Assembly: GCF_003478995.1 (NCBI RefSeq)
Contig: NZ_QUGI01000001.1
Location: 48,720-112,719, forward strand
Direction: 5' to 3'
Length of the DNA: 64,000 bases
DNA from: Pseudoflavonifractor sp. AF19-9AC
GTDB taxonomy: Bacteria; Bacillota; Clostridia; Oscillospirales; Oscillospiraceae
The notes beneath the pieces are model-generated. The model was not told the DNA's origin. It made no database searches and saw only the letters and a program-made list of their open reading frames with translations. Below are positions 25,017-34,943 of the stretch, piece after piece. The position numbers and the translations under genes were made by a program. Numbering within the stretch: position 1 is the stretch's first letter; each line of letters starts with the position of its first letter.

Positions 25017-26792
25017 ATGGGAAAGATCGTCAAGGTCTCCGGCCCGCTGGTGGTTGCCACCGGCATGGAGGAGGCCAACATGGCCGACGTGGTCCGCGTA
25101 GGAGAGCAGCGCCTGATTGGCGAGATCCTGAACATGAGCGGCGATTCGGCCTCCATCCAGGTCTATGAGGAGACCTCCGGCCTGGGCCCCGGGGCGGAGG
25201 TAGTCACCACCGGCTCCCCCCTGTCCGTGGAGCTGGGCCCCGGCCTGGTGGAAAACATCTACGACGGCATCCAGCGCCCGCTGGAGGTCATTATGGAGAA
25301 GGTTCAGGGCAACAACCTGCCCCGCGGCGTGGAGGTTCCTGCCCTGGACCGGGAGAAGAAGTGGGAGTTCACCGCCACGGTGGAGCCCGGTACCCAGGTC
25401 ATCGGCGGCGACATCATCGGCACCGTTCAGGAGACCGCGTCCATTCTCCATAAAATTATGATTCCCCCCAAGATGAAGGGCAAGATTGTCTCCATCCAGT
25501 CCGGCTCCTTCACCGTCACCGAGACGGTGGCCGTGCTGGAGCAGGAGGACGGCTCCAAGGTGGAGCTGCCCATGATGCAGAAGTGGCCCGTCCGTGTGGG
25601 TCGTCCCTACAAGCACAAGTATCCCCCCGTTATCCCCCTGCAGTCGGGCCAGCGGATTGTGGATACCTTCTTCCCCGTGGCCAAGGGCGGCACCGCCGCC
25701 ATCCCCGGCCCCTTCGGTTCGGGCAAGACCGTCATGCAGCACGCTCTGGCCAAGTGGTCGGACGTGGACCTGGTGGTCTATATCGGCTGCGGCGAGCGCG
25801 GCAACGAGATGACCGACGTGCTCCGTGAGTTCCCCGAGCTGGTGGACCCCCGGACCGGCGAGTCCCTGATGAAGCGGACCGTGCTGATTGCCAACACCTC
25901 CGATATGCCCGTGGCCGCCCGTGAGGCCTCCATCTACACCGGCATCACCATCGCCGAGTACTTCCGCGACATGGGCTACGCCGTGGCCGTCATCGCCGAC
26001 TCCACCTCCCGCTGGGCTGAGGCTCTGCGTGAGATGTCCGGACGTCTGGAGGAGATGCCCGGTGAGGAGGGCTACCCCGCCTACCTCAGCTCCCGTCTGG
26101 CTCAGTTCTACGAGCGCGCCGGCTCCGTCTCCTGCATCGGCTCCGACGAGGACCGCCGGGGCAGCCTGACCGCTGTAGGCGCCGTGTCCCCTCCGGGCGG
26201 CGACCTGTCCGAGCCCGTGTCCCAGGCCACCATGCGGATTGTTAAGGTGTTCTGGGCCCTGGACGCTTCCCTGGCCTACCGCCGTCACTTCCCCGCCATC
26301 AACTGGCTGAACTCCTACTCCCTGTATCTGGATTCCCTGAAGCCCTGGTACGATGAGAACCTGGGCAAGGACTTCCTGGTGAACCGGGAATGGGCCATGG
26401 CCGTCCTCCAGGAGGAGGCCAACCTGAACGAGATTGTGCAGCTGGTCGGTAAGGACTCCCTGTCCGCCAAGGACCAGATCACCCTGGAAGTGGCCAAGAT
26501 GATTCGGGAGGACTTCCTGCAGCAGAACTCCTTCGTGGACATTGACTCCTACTCTGAGTACGACCGCCAGGCCCGGATGCTGGCCATGATCCGTCAGTAT
26601 GACACCCAGTGCCGCGCGGCCTCCGAGCGGGGCGGCGAGCTGAACGCTCTGTTCACCATTCCCTCCCGTGAGGGCATCGGCCGTGCCAAGGCTGTTCCTG
26701 CCGACCAGTATAAGCAGGCCTATGCCGACCTGACGGCCCAGATGGAGGACGAGATCAACGCCATCGCAGAGAAGGGAGAGGATGAGCTGTGA
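25017..26792 (+). CDS. ntpA: V-type ATPase catalytic subunit A
   Basis: Catalytic nucleotide-binding subunit, 591 aa, full length. The Walker A motif GPFGSGKT is near residues 231-238, and the non-homologous insert of A subunits lies before it (about 115-200). Further motifs are [31 protein letters not shown] and [15 protein letters not shown]. Start codon ATG with AAGAAGG upstream. The stop overlaps the start of ntpB (GTGA). Confidence 0.98.
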   Translation: MGKIVKVSGPLVVATGMEEANMADVVRVGEQRLIGEILNMSGDSASIQVYEETSGLGPGAEVVTTGSPLSVELGPGLVENIYDGIQRPLEVIMEKVQGNNLPRGVEVPALDREKKWEFTATVEPGTQVIGGDIIGTVQETASILHKIMIPPKMKGKIVSIQSGSFTVTETVAVLEQEDGSKVELPMMQKWPVRVGRPYKHKYPPVIPLQSGQRIVDTFFPVAKGGTAAIPGPFGSGKTVMQHALAKWSDVDLVVYIGCGERGNEMTDVLREFPELVDPRTGESLMKRTVLIANTSDMPVAAREASIYTGITIAEYFRDMGYAVAVIADSTSRWAEALREMSGRLEEMPGEEGYPAYLSSRLAQFYERAGSVSCIGSDEDRRGSLTAVGAVSPPGGDLSEPVSQATMRIVKVFWALDASLAYRRHFPAINWLNSYSLYLDSLKPWYDENLGKDFLVNREWAMAVLQEEANLNEIVQLVGKDSLSAKDQITLEVAKMIREDFLQQNSFVDIDSYSEYDRQARMLAMIRQYDTQCRAASERGGELNALFTIPSREGIGRAKAVPADQYKQAYADLTAQMEDEINAIAEKGEDEL

Positions 26793-28165
26793 TTCGGGAA
26801 TATAAGACCATCCAGGAGATCTCCGGCCCTCTGATGGTGGTAAACAAGGTCAAGGGCGTCACCTACGACGAGCTGGCCGAAATCCAGCTTACCGACGGCA
26901 CCATCCGCCGCTGTAAGGTGCTGGAGGTCAACGGCGATTCCGCCGTGGTGCAGCTCTTTGAGAGCTCCGCCGGAATTAACCTGAAGGACTCCAAGATCCG
27001 CTTTTTGGGTCACCCCCTACAGCTGGGTGTGTCCGAGGATATGCTGGGCCGGGTGTTCAACGGCATGGGCCAGCCCATTGACGGCGGCCCCGCCATCCTG
27101 GCGGACGAGTACCGGGACATCAACGGCCTGGCCATGAACCCCGCCGCCCGGAACTACCCCAACGAGTTTATTCAGACGGGCATCTCCACCATCGACGGAC
27201 TGAACACCCTGGTCCGCGGTCAGAAGCTGCCCATCTTCTCCGGCTCCGGTCTGCCCCACGCCGCTCTGGCTGCTCAGATCGCCCGTCAGGCCAAGGTGCT
27301 GGACGGCGAATCCAACTTCGCCGTGGTCTTTGCCGCCATCGGCATCACCTTCGAGGAGTCTGAGTTCTTCGTCAGCGAGTTCAAGCGCACCGGCGCCATC
27401 GACCGTACCGTGCTGTTCACCAACCTGGCCAACGACCCCGCCGTCGAGCGTATCGCCACACCCCGTATGGCCCTCACCGCTGCGGAGTACCTGGCCTTTG
27501 AGAAGAATATGCACGTGCTGGTCATCCTGACCGACATCACCAACTACGCCGAGGCCCTGCGTGAGATCTCCGCCGCCAAGAAGGAGGTCCCCGGCCGTCG
27601 CGGCTACCCGGGCTATCTGTACACGGACCTTGCCACCATGTACGAGCGCGCCGGTCGTCAGATGGGCAAGGAGGGCTCAATCACCATGATTCCCATCCTG
27701 ACCATGCCCGAGGACGACAAGACCCATCCCATCCCCGACCTGACCGGCTATATCACCGAGGGCCAGATCATCCTGTCCCGCGAGCTCTACCGTCGTGGCA
27801 TCAATCCCCCCGTGGATGTGCTGCCCTCCCTGTCCCGTCTGAAGGATAAGGGTACCGGCGCGGGCAAGACCCGTGAGGACCACTCCGGCACCATGAACCA
27901 GCTCTTCGCCGCCTATGCCACCGGCAAGGAGAACAAGGAGCTCATGTCCATCCTGGGCGAGGCCGCCCTGAGCCCCACCGACCTTCTCTACGCCAAGTTC
28001 GCCGACGAGTTTGAAAAGCGCTACGTGGCCCAGGGGACGGAGGAAAACCGCTCTATCTTTGAGACGCTGGACCTGGGCTGGGATCTGCTGAGCATCCTGC
28101 CCCGGAGCGAGCTGAAGCGAATCAAGCCGGAGCTCATTGACAAGTATCTGCCCAAGAAGGATTAA
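26789..28165 (+). CDS. ntpB: V-type ATPase regulatory subunit B
   Basis: Non-catalytic nucleotide-binding subunit, 458 aa. [20 protein letters not shown], the [20 protein letters not shown] region (SGSGLPHN-type, without a true P-loop, as expected for B), and [20 protein letters not shown] are diagnostic. GTG start overlapping ntpA by four bases, which suits the 3:3 A:B stoichiometry. Twelve bp separate it from ntpD. Confidence 0.98.
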   Translation: MIREYKTIQEISGPLMVVNKVKGVTYDELAEIQLTDGTIRRCKVLEVNGDSAVVQLFESSAGINLKDSKIRFLGHPLQLGVSEDMLGRVFNGMGQPIDGGPAILADEYRDINGLAMNPAARNYPNEFIQTGISTIDGLNTLVRGQKLPIFSGSGLPHAALAAQIARQAKVLDGESNFAVVFAAIGITFEESEFFVSEFKRTGAIDRTVLFTNLANDPAVERIATPRMALTAAEYLAFEKNMHVLVILTDITNYAEALREISAAKKEVPGRRGYPGYLYTDLATMYERAGRQMGKEGSITMIPILTMPEDDKTHPIPDLTGYITEGQIILSRELYRRGINPPVDVLPSLSRLKDKGTGAGKTREDHSGTMNQLFAAYATGKENKELMSILGEAALSPTDLLYAKFADEFEKRYVAQGTEENRSIFETLDLGWDLLSILPRSELKRIKPELIDKYLPKKD

Positions 28166-28177
28166 GGGGGGATTTGA

Positions 28178-28891
28178 ATGCCTTCCACAACCATAAATCC
28201 CACCCGTATGGAGCTGACCCGGCTGAAGGGCCGGCTGAAGACCGCCCAGCGGGGCCACAAGCTGCTGAAGGACAAGCGGGACGAGCTGATGAAGCAGTTT
28301 ATGGACGTGGTCCGGGAAAACCGGGCACTGCGCAAGCGGGTGGAGGAAGGGCTCATGCGGGCCCACGGCTCATTCACCGTGGCTGCGGCCCTCATGTCCC
28401 CCGAGATGCTGGAGCAGTCCCTCCTGTACCCCAAGCAGAGCGTGGAGCTGGAGATGACCTTCCAGAACGTCATGTCGGTGGATGTGCCCCAGTACCGCTT
28501 CCACACCAGCAGCCAGGACCCTGGCGAGGTCTATCCCTACGGCTTTGCCCAGACCAGCGGCGAGCTGGACGACGCGGTGGACGCCATGTCCAAGGTATTT
28601 CAGGATATGCTGCGGCTGGCGGAGGTGGAAAAGAGCTCCCAGCTGCTGGCGGAGGAGATTGAAAAGACCCGCCGCCGCGTCAACGCCCTGGAGTACGTGA
28701 AGATTCCCCAGATGCAGGAGAGTATCAAGTATATCACTATGAAGCTGGACGAGAACGAGCGTGCCAACACCATCCGGCTCATGAAGGTGAAGGATATGAT
28801 CCTGAAGGAGGCCATTGAGGAGCGCCGGGAGGAGACGGCTAGGGCTGCACAGGCCTGGAGCGATTCCGGCGAAGCACCCGAGGGGGTATAA
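28178..28891 (+). CDS. ntpD: V-type ATPase subunit D (central rotor shaft)
   Basis: Rotor shaft subunit, 237 aa, with the signature TRMELTRLKGRLKTAQRGHK and a long coiled-coil hairpin. The length is above the usual 200-215 aa, with the extra mass in the C-terminal region (KVKDMILKEAIEERREETAR onward). It is the last gene of the operon, preceded by GGGGGA, and is followed by a perfect terminator. Confidence 0.96.
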   Translation: MPSTTINPTRMELTRLKGRLKTAQRGHKLLKDKRDELMKQFMDVVRENRALRKRVEEGLMRAHGSFTVAAALMSPEMLEQSLLYPKQSVELEMTFQNVMSVDVPQYRFHTSSQDPGEVYPYGFAQTSGELDDAVDAMSKVFQDMLRLAEVEKSSQLLAEEIEKTRRRVNALEYVKIPQMQESIKYITMKLDENERANTIRLMKVKDMILKEAIEERREETARAAQAWSDSGEAPEGV

Positions 28892-28926
28892 ACAGGCTCT
28901 CCCGCTGGAATATCCAATGAAAATGG

Positions 28927-28969
28927 AAAAAGAGACGCTGTCCGGATCATCCGGACAGCGTCTCTTTTT
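28927..28969 (+). terminator. Terminator of the V-ATPase operon
   Basis: A perfect 21-bp inverted repeat with core AGAGACGCTGTCCGGAT, a one-base loop centre and a T5 tract. Confidence 0.95.
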
Positions 28970-29030
28970 CTGAAAATTAAACATAGAATGGGAGAAGAAG
29001 GACCGAATAAAAGGTTGGGAACGACTTTTT

Positions 29031-29059
29031 TTGACAAAAGGAGAGGAATGGAGTATAAT
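29031..29059 (+). promoter_or_regulatory. Full-consensus sigma-A promoter of the LTA synthase-like gene
   Basis: TTGACA (29031-29036), exactly 17 bp, TATAAT (29054-29059): a 12/12 match to consensus, so this gene is likely strongly transcribed. Confidence 0.9.
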
Positions 29060-29094
29060 GCCCAACTGTACTGTTTCTTGCAGAAAACGGATTT

Positions 29095-30972
29095 ATGAAT
29101 GAAATGGACGATATGGAGCGAATGAAAGGAAATAATTTGAAAAAGTGGATTTGGCAGGCAGGGGCTCTGCTGCTGGCGCCGCTGACGGCTGTGTGGCTGA
29201 CGCAGCTGGCTTACGGCGCCGCACCCTGGTCCCTGTCCCCCGCCGCGGCTCTGGCCAATGCCCTGTGTATTGCCTTGCTGTACTGGCCGCTGTGCGGACT
29301 GACGGGGCGGATTGCCCCCTGCTGCATCGGCATTCACCTTGCCGCCGGCCTCTGGGGCGCGGCCAACTATTTTGTCAACGCCTTTCGGGGCACCCCCATT
29401 CTGCCCTGGGACCTGTCGGCCCTGGGCACCGCCGCCGCTGTGGCGGGGAGCTACCGCTTTGTACCCACCCTCTCCATGCTGGGGGCCCTGGCTCTCATTG
29501 TGGCGCTCGGGGCCTTCCTCCTGAGAAAGAAGCAGAGAGCCATGCTCCATCTGAGCAGAGAGCAGTGGGGGGTACGGCTGGCCTGTGTGGGCACGGGACT
29601 TCTCTGCCTGGCGCTGCTGCTCCCCACCCAGAAGCTGGGGAACTTGGGCGTAAAGACCGACGTGTGGGATCAGGCCGGGTCCTACCAAACGGGAGGGTGT
29701 CTCGCCACCTTCCTACGGAACACAGAATTTCTGGAGGTGGAGGAGCCAGAGGACACCTCTGTGGAGCGGCTGCAGCAGATCGTGTCCCTGGTGGAGCAGC
29801 CGGAGCCGGTGGAGGTTTCGGTGGACCGGCCCAACATTGTGGCCATTATGAACGAGTCCTGGGCCGACTTTGAGGACTACGGGACCCTCTCCCTCAGCGA
29901 GAGCGTCACCGACTACATCCGCTCTCTGGACAACGCCATCTTCGGACACGCCTATACCTCCGTGTTCGGCGCGGGGACCAGCGCCAGTGAATTTGAATTT
30001 TTGACGGGGAATTCCATGGCCTTCCTGCCCTCGGGCAGCATTCCCTATCAGCAGTACGTACTGGGGCCCACCGCCTCCCTGGCCTCCCACCTGAAGGAGC
30101 TGGGTTACGATACCTTGGCCTTCCACCCCGGGGAGCAGACCTCCTGGCAGCGGGACCGGGCCTATCCCAATCTGGGCTTTGACGACTACAAGTACGGCGA
30201 TCTCATGGACGTGCCCCAGACCTTTGAGCACGGGTATGTGAGCGACCAGTCGGATTTTGACCAGATCATCTGGGAGTTTGAGCATAAGGAAGACGGACAG
30301 CCTCTCTTCCTGTTCAACGTCACCATTCAAAACCACGGCGGCTACACGGTGGAGGACTACCCGGCTGAGGTGACCCTCACCGATGCGCCGGGCCGGTACC
30401 CCATGGCGGAGCAGTATCTCACCCTGGCCAACAAGACGGACGAGGCCTTCCGCACCCTGGTGGAGTACTTCCAGCAGCAGGAGGAGCCCACCATCATCGT
30501 CATGTTTGGGGACCACCAGCCCTCTGTGGAGCAGGAGTTCCTGGACAAGGCCTACGGCGTCACCCAGGGGGAGATGACCATGGAGCAGTACATGGGCAAG
30601 TACTATGTCCCCTTTGTGATCTGGGCCAACTATGACCTGCCGGAGGAAGGACCTGAGGTGACCAGCCTGAATTTCCTGGGGCAGTATGTGCTGCGCTATG
30701 CGGGAATTGAGGCCACCGCCTATGATAGCTTCCTGTGGCAGCTCCAGAGCAAACTGCCCGCCGTCACCTTTGTGGGCTATGTGGACGAGGAGGGCCAGGC
30801 CTACAGCCACCTGGAAACCAACGACTTCACCCCCCTCATTGAGGACTACCAGAGGGTGCAGTACAATAACCTCTTTGGCGGCGGAGACCGGTTGGAGGGG
30901 CTCTTTACCCTCCGCCCGGTGAACAACGGGGAAGTTGTGAAAACAGAATACGCTTCCGGGCAGAACCGGTGA
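29095..30972 (+). CDS. LTA synthase-like sulfatase-fold phosphotransferase
   Basis: Membrane enzyme of the LtaS/phosphoglycerol transferase type, which moves glycerol phosphate from phosphatidylglycerol to a glycolipid or polymer. 625 aa: five to six transmembrane helices (to about residue 170), then an extracellular alkaline-phosphatase-like domain. Visible metal and active-site residues are IMNESWADFED (Glu), GAGTSASEFEFLTG (catalytic Thr), FHPGE, and IVMFGDHQPSVE (Asp-His). Upstream starts at 29095, 29122 (ATG) and 29137 (TTG with AAAGGA) are all possible; 29095 is given as the longest. Whether it makes lipoteichoic acid or modifies another glycolipid is not determined. Confidence 0.87.
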   Translation: MNEMDDMERMKGNNLKKWIWQAGALLLAPLTAVWLTQLAYGAAPWSLSPAAALANALCIALLYWPLCGLTGRIAPCCIGIHLAAGLWGAANYFVNAFRGTPILPWDLSALGTAAAVAGSYRFVPTLSMLGALALIVALGAFLLRKKQRAMLHLSREQWGVRLACVGTGLLCLALLLPTQKLGNLGVKTDVWDQAGSYQTGGCLATFLRNTEFLEVEEPEDTSVERLQQIVSLVEQPEPVEVSVDRPNIVAIMNESWADFEDYGTLSLSESVTDYIRSLDNAIFGHAYTSVFGAGTSASEFEFLTGNSMAFLPSGSIPYQQYVLGPTASLASHLKELGYDTLAFHPGEQTSWQRDRAYPNLGFDDYKYGDLMDVPQTFEHGYVSDQSDFDQIIWEFEHKEDGQPLFLFNVTIQNHGGYTVEDYPAEVTLTDAPGRYPMAEQYLTLANKTDEAFRTLVEYFQQQEEPTIIVMFGDHQPSVEQEFLDKAYGVTQGEMTMEQYMGKYYVPFVIWANYDLPEEGPEVTSLNFLGQYVLRYAGIEATAYDSFLWQLQSKLPAVTFVGYVDEEGQAYSHLETNDFTPLIEDYQRVQYNNLFGGGDRLEGLFTLRPVNNGEVVKTEYASGQNR

Positions 30973-30983
30973 GCAAGAAGATG

Positions 30984-31028
30984 ATCAGGCCCCAGACGCG
31001 CTTTTCGGCGTGCCTGGGGCCTGATTTT
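30984..31028 (+). terminator. Terminator after the LTA synthase-like gene
   Basis: The 12-bp stem ATCAGGCCCCAG / CTGGGGCCTGAT with a further imperfect inner stem is followed by a short T run. Confidence 0.82.
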
Positions 31029-31125
31029 GATAAGCGCTGCCCATTTCCCAGACTGCGGGGAGAACTCCCTGAGGAACCGTCAGAGAACCAGGGGAAAAAA
31101 CCACTTTTTTTGTCCAATCTGATAC

Positions 31126-31154
31126 TTGAATTGGAGACGGATTTTAGGTAGCAT
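31126..31154 (+). promoter_or_regulatory. Probable promoter of the riboswitch RNA
   Basis: TTGAAT (31126-31131), 17 bp, TAGCAT (31149-31154). The predicted transcription start falls at the beginning of the riboswitch-like fold. Confidence 0.4.
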
Positions 31155-31160
31155 AAAGAC

Positions 31161-31291
31161 GCAAAAGGGAGTAGTCCGCACGGGTCATCCGTGTCTGCAT
31201 GGCCGTCATCGCGTTGTTCCCCCAAGAGCATCCGGTCATGTATTTCAGTGACGAGACTTTGCTGTTGCATACAGCGAAGGCCTCGTTTTTT
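31161..31291 (+). ncRNA. yybP-ykoY-like (Mn2+) riboswitch with overlapping terminator
   Basis: The RNA begins GCAAAAGGGAGTAG, close to the conserved GGGGAGTAG entry of the yybP-ykoY class. It contains GCCGTCATCG and CCGGTCATG in its internal arm and ACGAGACTTTGC (about 31251-31262), matching the conserved 3' element that closes the first stem with GCAAAAG. An alternative structure, CGAGACTTTGCTGT / ACAGCGAAGGCCTCG followed by TTTTTT (31252-31291), is an intrinsic terminator that uses the same ACTTTGC segment. The two folds exclude each other, so ligand binding should prevent termination: an ON switch. The class is known to sense Mn2+. The downstream cation antiporter is a typical target. Assignment is from motif matching, not a covariance search. 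Confidence 0.75.
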
Positions 31292-31342
31292 GTTTGCCCA
31301 AACGGGACCCTGAGCGGTAAATATTGGAGGGAACGAGATAAA

Positions 31343-32272
31343 ATGGAAATGTTAATTTCACTTCTTTTCTTAGTTGTGGGCTTTGTGATGCTGGTCAAGG
31401 GTGCGGACTGGTTTGTGGACGGCTCCGCCGGACTGGCCTCCCGGCTGGGCATCCCCCAGTTGGTCATTGGCCTGACCATTGTGGCCATGGGCACCAGCGC
31501 CCCTGAGGCCGCGGTGAGCATTACCGCCGCCCTGAAGGGAAGCGCGGATATCACCATCGGCAATGTGGTGGGCAGCAACATTATTAACGTTCTGGTGATC
31601 CTGGGCCTGGCCGCCACGCTGACCACCATTGCCGTGGCCAAGTCCACTATCACCCGGGAGATCCCCTTTATGATCTTTGCCACCCTTCTGCTTTTGGCGC
31701 TGGGCCTGGACGGGACCATCTCCCTGCTGGACGGCGTGATTCTGTGGGCCTTCTTCCTGCTCTACCTCTTCTATCTGTTCCGCATGGCTCGCGCCGGGAA
31801 CGGGGAGAGCGAGGAGATCAAGGCGGACCGCCCCTTGTGGCAGATGGGGCTCTGGACTGTGGTGGGTCTGGTGTGCATCGTGGCGGGCAGCAATGTGACC
31901 GTCAACGCGGCTTCCAACATTGCCCGCATCCTGGGGCTGAGCGAGCGGCTCATCGGCCTGACCATTGTGGCCCTGGGTACCTCCCTGCCTGAGCTGTTCA
32001 CCTCTGTCTCCGCGGCCCGGCGGGGCAACGCGGATATCGCCATCGGAAACATTGTGGGCAGCAATATTTTCAATATCCTCTTTGTGGTGGGCACCTCCGC
32101 TCTGGTGACTCCTGTGCCCTTTGCCCACGCTTTCCTCAGCGATACGATCATCGCCGTGGTGGCGGCCGTCCTGCTCCTGCTGTGCTGTCAGCATCACTCC
32201 CGCCTCTCCCACAGAAGCGGCCTGACCCTGCTGACCAGCTATGTCACATACTTTGTCCTGGTTCTGCTCTAA
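31343..32272 (+). CDS. CaCA-family calcium/sodium antiporter (YrbG-like)
   Basis: Cation/Na+ exchanger of the YrbG type, about 309 aa with around ten transmembrane helices in two inverted repeats. The two alpha repeats carry GTSAPEAAVSI and GTSLPELFTSV, the ion-binding signatures, each followed by GNVVGSNI or GNIVGSNIF. I place the start at ATG 31343 with GGAGGG ahead; the frame open from 31199 runs through the riboswitch and is rejected. The Mn2+-type riboswitch implies that it may export Mn2+ rather than, or as well as, Ca2+. Confidence 0.9.
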   Translation: MEMLISLLFLVVGFVMLVKGADWFVDGSAGLASRLGIPQLVIGLTIVAMGTSAPEAAVSITAALKGSADITIGNVVGSNIINVLVILGLAATLTTIAVAKSTITREIPFMIFATLLLLALGLDGTISLLDGVILWAFFLLYLFYLFRMARAGNGESEEIKADRPLWQMGLWTVVGLVCIVAGSNVTVNAASNIARILGLSERLIGLTIVALGTSLPELFTSVSAARRGNADIAIGNIVGSNIFNILFVVGTSALVTPVPFAHAFLSDTIIAVVAAVLLLLCCQHHSRLSHRSGLTLLTSYVTYFVLVLL

Positions 32273-32276
32273 GAGT

Positions 32277-32321
32277 AAAAAAAGCCGCCCCTTCGGATCA
32301 AATCCGAAGGGGCGGCTTTTT
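32277..32321. terminator. Bidirectional terminator
   Basis: The stem AAAAAGCCGCCCCTTCGGAT / ATCCGAAGGGGCGGCTTTTT with a 4-5 nt loop lies between convergent genes. Confidence 0.94.
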
Positions 32322-32339
32322 ATCCACAAGGGACAGGAC

Positions 32340-33557
32340 TTAATAGCCCATATCCTGACCGTTCTTGCGGCGGCTGCGGAACTCCGCGGCGGCGGTGAAG
32401 AGCACGTCAGAGGAGGAGTTAAGGGCTGTTTCACAGGAGTCCTGGATGACGCCAATGATGAAGCCGATGCCCACCACCTGCATGGCGATGTCGTTGGAGA
32501 TACCGAAGAGGCTGCAGGCCAGGGGGACCAGCAGCAAGGAGCCGCCGGCCACGCCGGAGGTGCCACAGGCGGCCACGGAGGACACCAGGCTCAGCAGGAA
32601 GGCGGTGGGGAAGTCCACCGTGAGGCCCAGGGTGTTAGCGGTGGCCAGGGTGAGCACCGTGATGGTAATGGCGGCACCGGCCATATTGATGGTGGCGCCC
32701 AGAGGGATGGAGACGGAGTATTTCTCCTCGTCCAGTCCCAGCTCCTTACACAGGTTCATGTTCACCGGGATGTTGGCAGCGGAGCTGCGGGTGAAGAAGG
32801 CCATGATGCCGCTTTGAATGAGGCAGCGGAACACCAGGGGATAGGGATTGCGGTGAATGCACAGGAAGACGATGATGGGATTGACCACCAGCGCCACAAA
32901 GAACATACAGCCCACCAGCACAAAGATTAGCTGGGCGTAGGTCTTGAAGGAGTCAAAGCCGGTGGTGGACACGGTGGTGAACACCAGGCCCAGGATGCCG
33001 AAGGGGGCGCACTGGATGACCCAGCGGATGGCGGTGGAGAGCATGGAGGACAGGTCGGAGAGGATGCGCTTGGTGTTCTCACTGCTCTCACGAAGGGCCA
33101 GACCAAAGACCACCGCCCACACCAGCACGCCGATGTAGTTGGCGCTGGAGATGGCGGAGATGGGATTGCTCACCGCATTGTTCAGCAGGGTGGTCAAGAC
33201 CTCGGCAATGCCGCCGGGGGCCTCGGAGGTGGCACCCTCCGCCAGAATGAGAGTGGAGGGGAACAGAAAGCTGGCCGCCACGGCACAGAGGGCGGCCAGG
33301 AAGGTGCCCACGAGATAGAGCACGATGACGGTGCTCATGTTGCTTCGGGAGCCCTTCCGCTGCCGGGACAGGGAATCCATGACCAGGAAGAAGACCAGCA
33401 GGGGGGCCAGAGCCTTCAAAGCGCCCACGAACAGGGTGCCCAGCATACCGATGGCGGTTGCCTGGGGAAGGGTGAGGCCCAGAATCACGCCGAAGATCAG
33501 GCCCAGCACAATGCGAATCACCAGGTGAATGCGGTTCCATTTGCGAATCAGGTCCAT
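32340..33557 (-). CDS. sstT: Serine/threonine:Na+ symporter SstT
   Basis: Na+-coupled L-serine/L-threonine uptake carrier of the dicarboxylate/amino acid:cation symporter (DAACS) family. 405 aa, eight helices and two hairpins. [20 protein letters not shown] is the typical start, [20 protein letters not shown] and [20 protein letters not shown] (the Ser-rich hairpin) are diagnostic, with [20 protein letters not shown] for the ion site. The start is ATG 33557 with AGAGGAG upstream; the longer frame to 33623 is rejected. It may feed the serine dehydratase encoded at 39-40.7 kb. Confidence 0.94.
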   Translation of the reverse strand: MDLIRKWNRIHLVIRIVLGLIFGVILGLTLPQATAIGMLGTLFVGALKALAPLLVFFLVMDSLSRQRKGSRSNMSTVIVLYLVGTFLAALCAVAASFLFPSTLILAEGATSEAPGGIAEVLTTLLNNAVSNPISAISSANYIGVLVWAVVFGLALRESSENTKRILSDLSSMLSTAIRWVIQCAPFGILGLVFTTVSTTGFDSFKTYAQLIFVLVGCMFFVALVVNPIIVFLCIHRNPYPLVFRCLIQSGIMAFFTRSSAANIPVNMNLCKELGLDEEKYSVSIPLGATINMAGAAITITVLTLATANTLGLTVDFPTAFLLSLVSSVAACGTSGVAGGSLLLVPLACSLFGISNDIAMQVVGIGFIIGVIQDSCETALNSSSDVLFTAAAEFRSRRKNGQDMGY

Positions 33558-33621
33558 ACAAACTCCTCTTTTCGTAAAGCCATTGTTCCCATCCACGGGG
33601 AAGCAAACGTGGTCTGCCTGC

Positions 33622-33656
33622 AAAAAAAAATCCCACCCGGGAACGGGTGGGATTTT
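33622..33656 (-). terminator. Terminator of tRNA-Gly
   Basis: On the minus strand, the stem AATCCCACCCG / CGGGTGGGATT has a 4-nt loop and is followed by nine T. It lies just after the tRNA. Confidence 0.9.
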
Positions 33657-33660
33657 AAAT

Positions 33661-33736
33661 TGGAGCGAGTGACGAGGCTCGAACTCGCTACCTCCACCTT
33701 GGCAAGGTGGCGCTCTACCAGATGAGCTACACTCGC
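33661..33736 (-). tRNA. tRNA-Gly (anticodon GCC)
   Basis: A 76-nt cloverleaf with acceptor pair GCGAGTG / CACTCGC, D-arm sequence TAGCTCATCTGGTAGAGC, anticodon arm CCACCTTGCCAAGGTGG with anticodon GCC, and T-arm with GTTCGAGCC. The CCA end is encoded (33661-33663). Confidence 0.98.
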
Positions 33737-33749
33737 GGCGACGAAGGTT

Positions 33750-33777
33750 ATTATAGCAGATATTCGAGCAATGTCAA
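33750..33777 (-). promoter_or_regulatory. Consensus promoter of tRNA-Gly
   Basis: On the minus strand, TTGACA (33772-33777), 16 bp and TATAAT (33750-33755), 13 bp before the mature tRNA 5' end. Both hexamers match consensus fully. Confidence 0.9.
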
Positions 33778-33800
33778 TAGAAAAATGAAAAAAATTTAAA

Positions 33801-34877
33801 TTAAGATCCGCCGGCCGGAAAGGTGCTGTCCCAGCTATAGCCCAGGGAGGAAAACTCCTCATCCGTCCAGAGGGACTGGCCTGCGGTGGCGAAGGTAGTG
33901 AGGTCCACATGCCGCCGGCCTGAGCTGCTTTCCACCACGTTCCAGAAATGGGAGTGCCCGTTCAGCGTGCCGGAGATCACCTGGCAGGAGAGCCCCAGAT
34001 CCTCACACAGCAGGGCCATGGCCAGGGCCAGCCCCTCGCTGTCCGCACCGCCCTCCAGCAGGGCGTCATAGGCCGTGCTCCCGCCGGAGGCGCGGTAGCC
34101 CCCGGCGTTGAGTACCGCTTTCCCGGCAGCCAGGAAGGCGGCGTCGCCCTGCAGGGAGGAGAGAGGCTGACTGAGCCGGGCCGCTTCCTGTTCCAGCAGG
34201 TCCTGGCGCTTCTCCAGCTCGGATGTCTCCATGGGATAGGTGAGGAGAATCTCCACAATCCGCTGCCGTCCGCTGTCGGGGTAGATATGTACCTCTGCCT
34301 GGGGCATGCCCAGGGCGGCGGTCGGGGCGTCGTAGTAGGCCTCCCGCACCAGCTCCTGAATGTAGTCCTCGTCTCCGTCAAAGTAGCTGATGCGCAGCAC
34401 CTGCTCCGGCGCAAACTCGGTGAGCGCGGATTTGAGCTCGCTGCGGATGGCGGTAATGCCCGTGACCGAGGCGATGGAGGCAATCTGCTCCTTGCTGCGG
34501 CGGTAGGTGATCTGTACATCAGCCTGGTGATAGGTGACCACCGGGCTGACACTGTACTTGATGTACTCCACCGCGTAGGCCCCCAGAGGGTCCTCCTGCA
34601 CTTCCAGACAGGCCTCCTCCAGTTCCTTCTCCATGGATTCGGTGTCCATGTAGAGGCGGATGGCCCCTGTCTCCACGCCCTGGCTGATGAGGTAGATGAG
34701 GGCGTTGACCAGCTCCTGATAGCTCTCCGCCCGCAGAATGGAGGGATCACCCTCGGCGGTGGGGGCAGTGGTATTGTGGGCAGAAACATCCACATAGTCC
34801 CGGCTGAGCATAAGGGAGCAGCCCGGCGTAAGCAGGAGGGTCAGGGCGGTCATACCCGCCAGCAGTTGTCGCTTCAT
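33801..34877 (-). CDS. Lipoprotein with degenerate transglutaminase-like domain
   Basis: A 358-aa secreted lipoprotein: signal sequence with lipobox LLLTPGCSL (Cys20), an N-terminal region rich in acidic residues, and a C-terminal transglutaminase-like domain (about 265-350). The segment ADSEGLALAMALLCEDLGLSC is where the family has its catalytic Cys (DC-G or GxCxD-type); here a Ser is at that position. The His (SHFWNVV) and Asp (HVDLTTF) positions remain. This suggests a non-catalytic or altered role, such as binding peptide. ATG 34877 has AGGAGGCC ahead. Confidence 0.7.
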   Translation of the reverse strand: MKRQLLAGMTALTLLLTPGCSLMLSRDYVDVSAHNTTAPTAEGDPSILRAESYQELVNALIYLISQGVETGAIRLYMDTESMEKELEEACLEVQEDPLGAYAVEYIKYSVSPVVTYHQADVQITYRRSKEQIASIASVTGITAIRSELKSALTEFAPEQVLRISYFDGDEDYIQELVREAYYDAPTAALGMPQAEVHIYPDSGRQRIVEILLTYPMETSELEKRQDLLEQEAARLSQPLSSLQGDAAFLAAGKAVLNAGGYRASGGSTAYDALLEGGADSEGLALAMALLCEDLGLSCQVISGTLNGHSHFWNVVESSSGRRHVDLTTFATAGQSLWTDEEFSSLGYSWDSTFPAGGS

Positions 34878-34943
34878 AGAAATAGAGGCCTCCTTTGGGC
34901 GAAGAGGATGGAAGCAGGGAGTAGGTCCCCGAGCAGTAGATAA

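Noticed and set aside
28689..28891. Long ntpD C-terminus considered a fusion or misread stop
   Set aside because: The extension stays helical and charged and ends at a stop followed by the terminator; subunit D length varies.
31199..31342. Upstream extension of the antiporter frame
   Set aside because: It covers the riboswitch and terminator, and a good ribosome binding site lies directly before ATG 31343.
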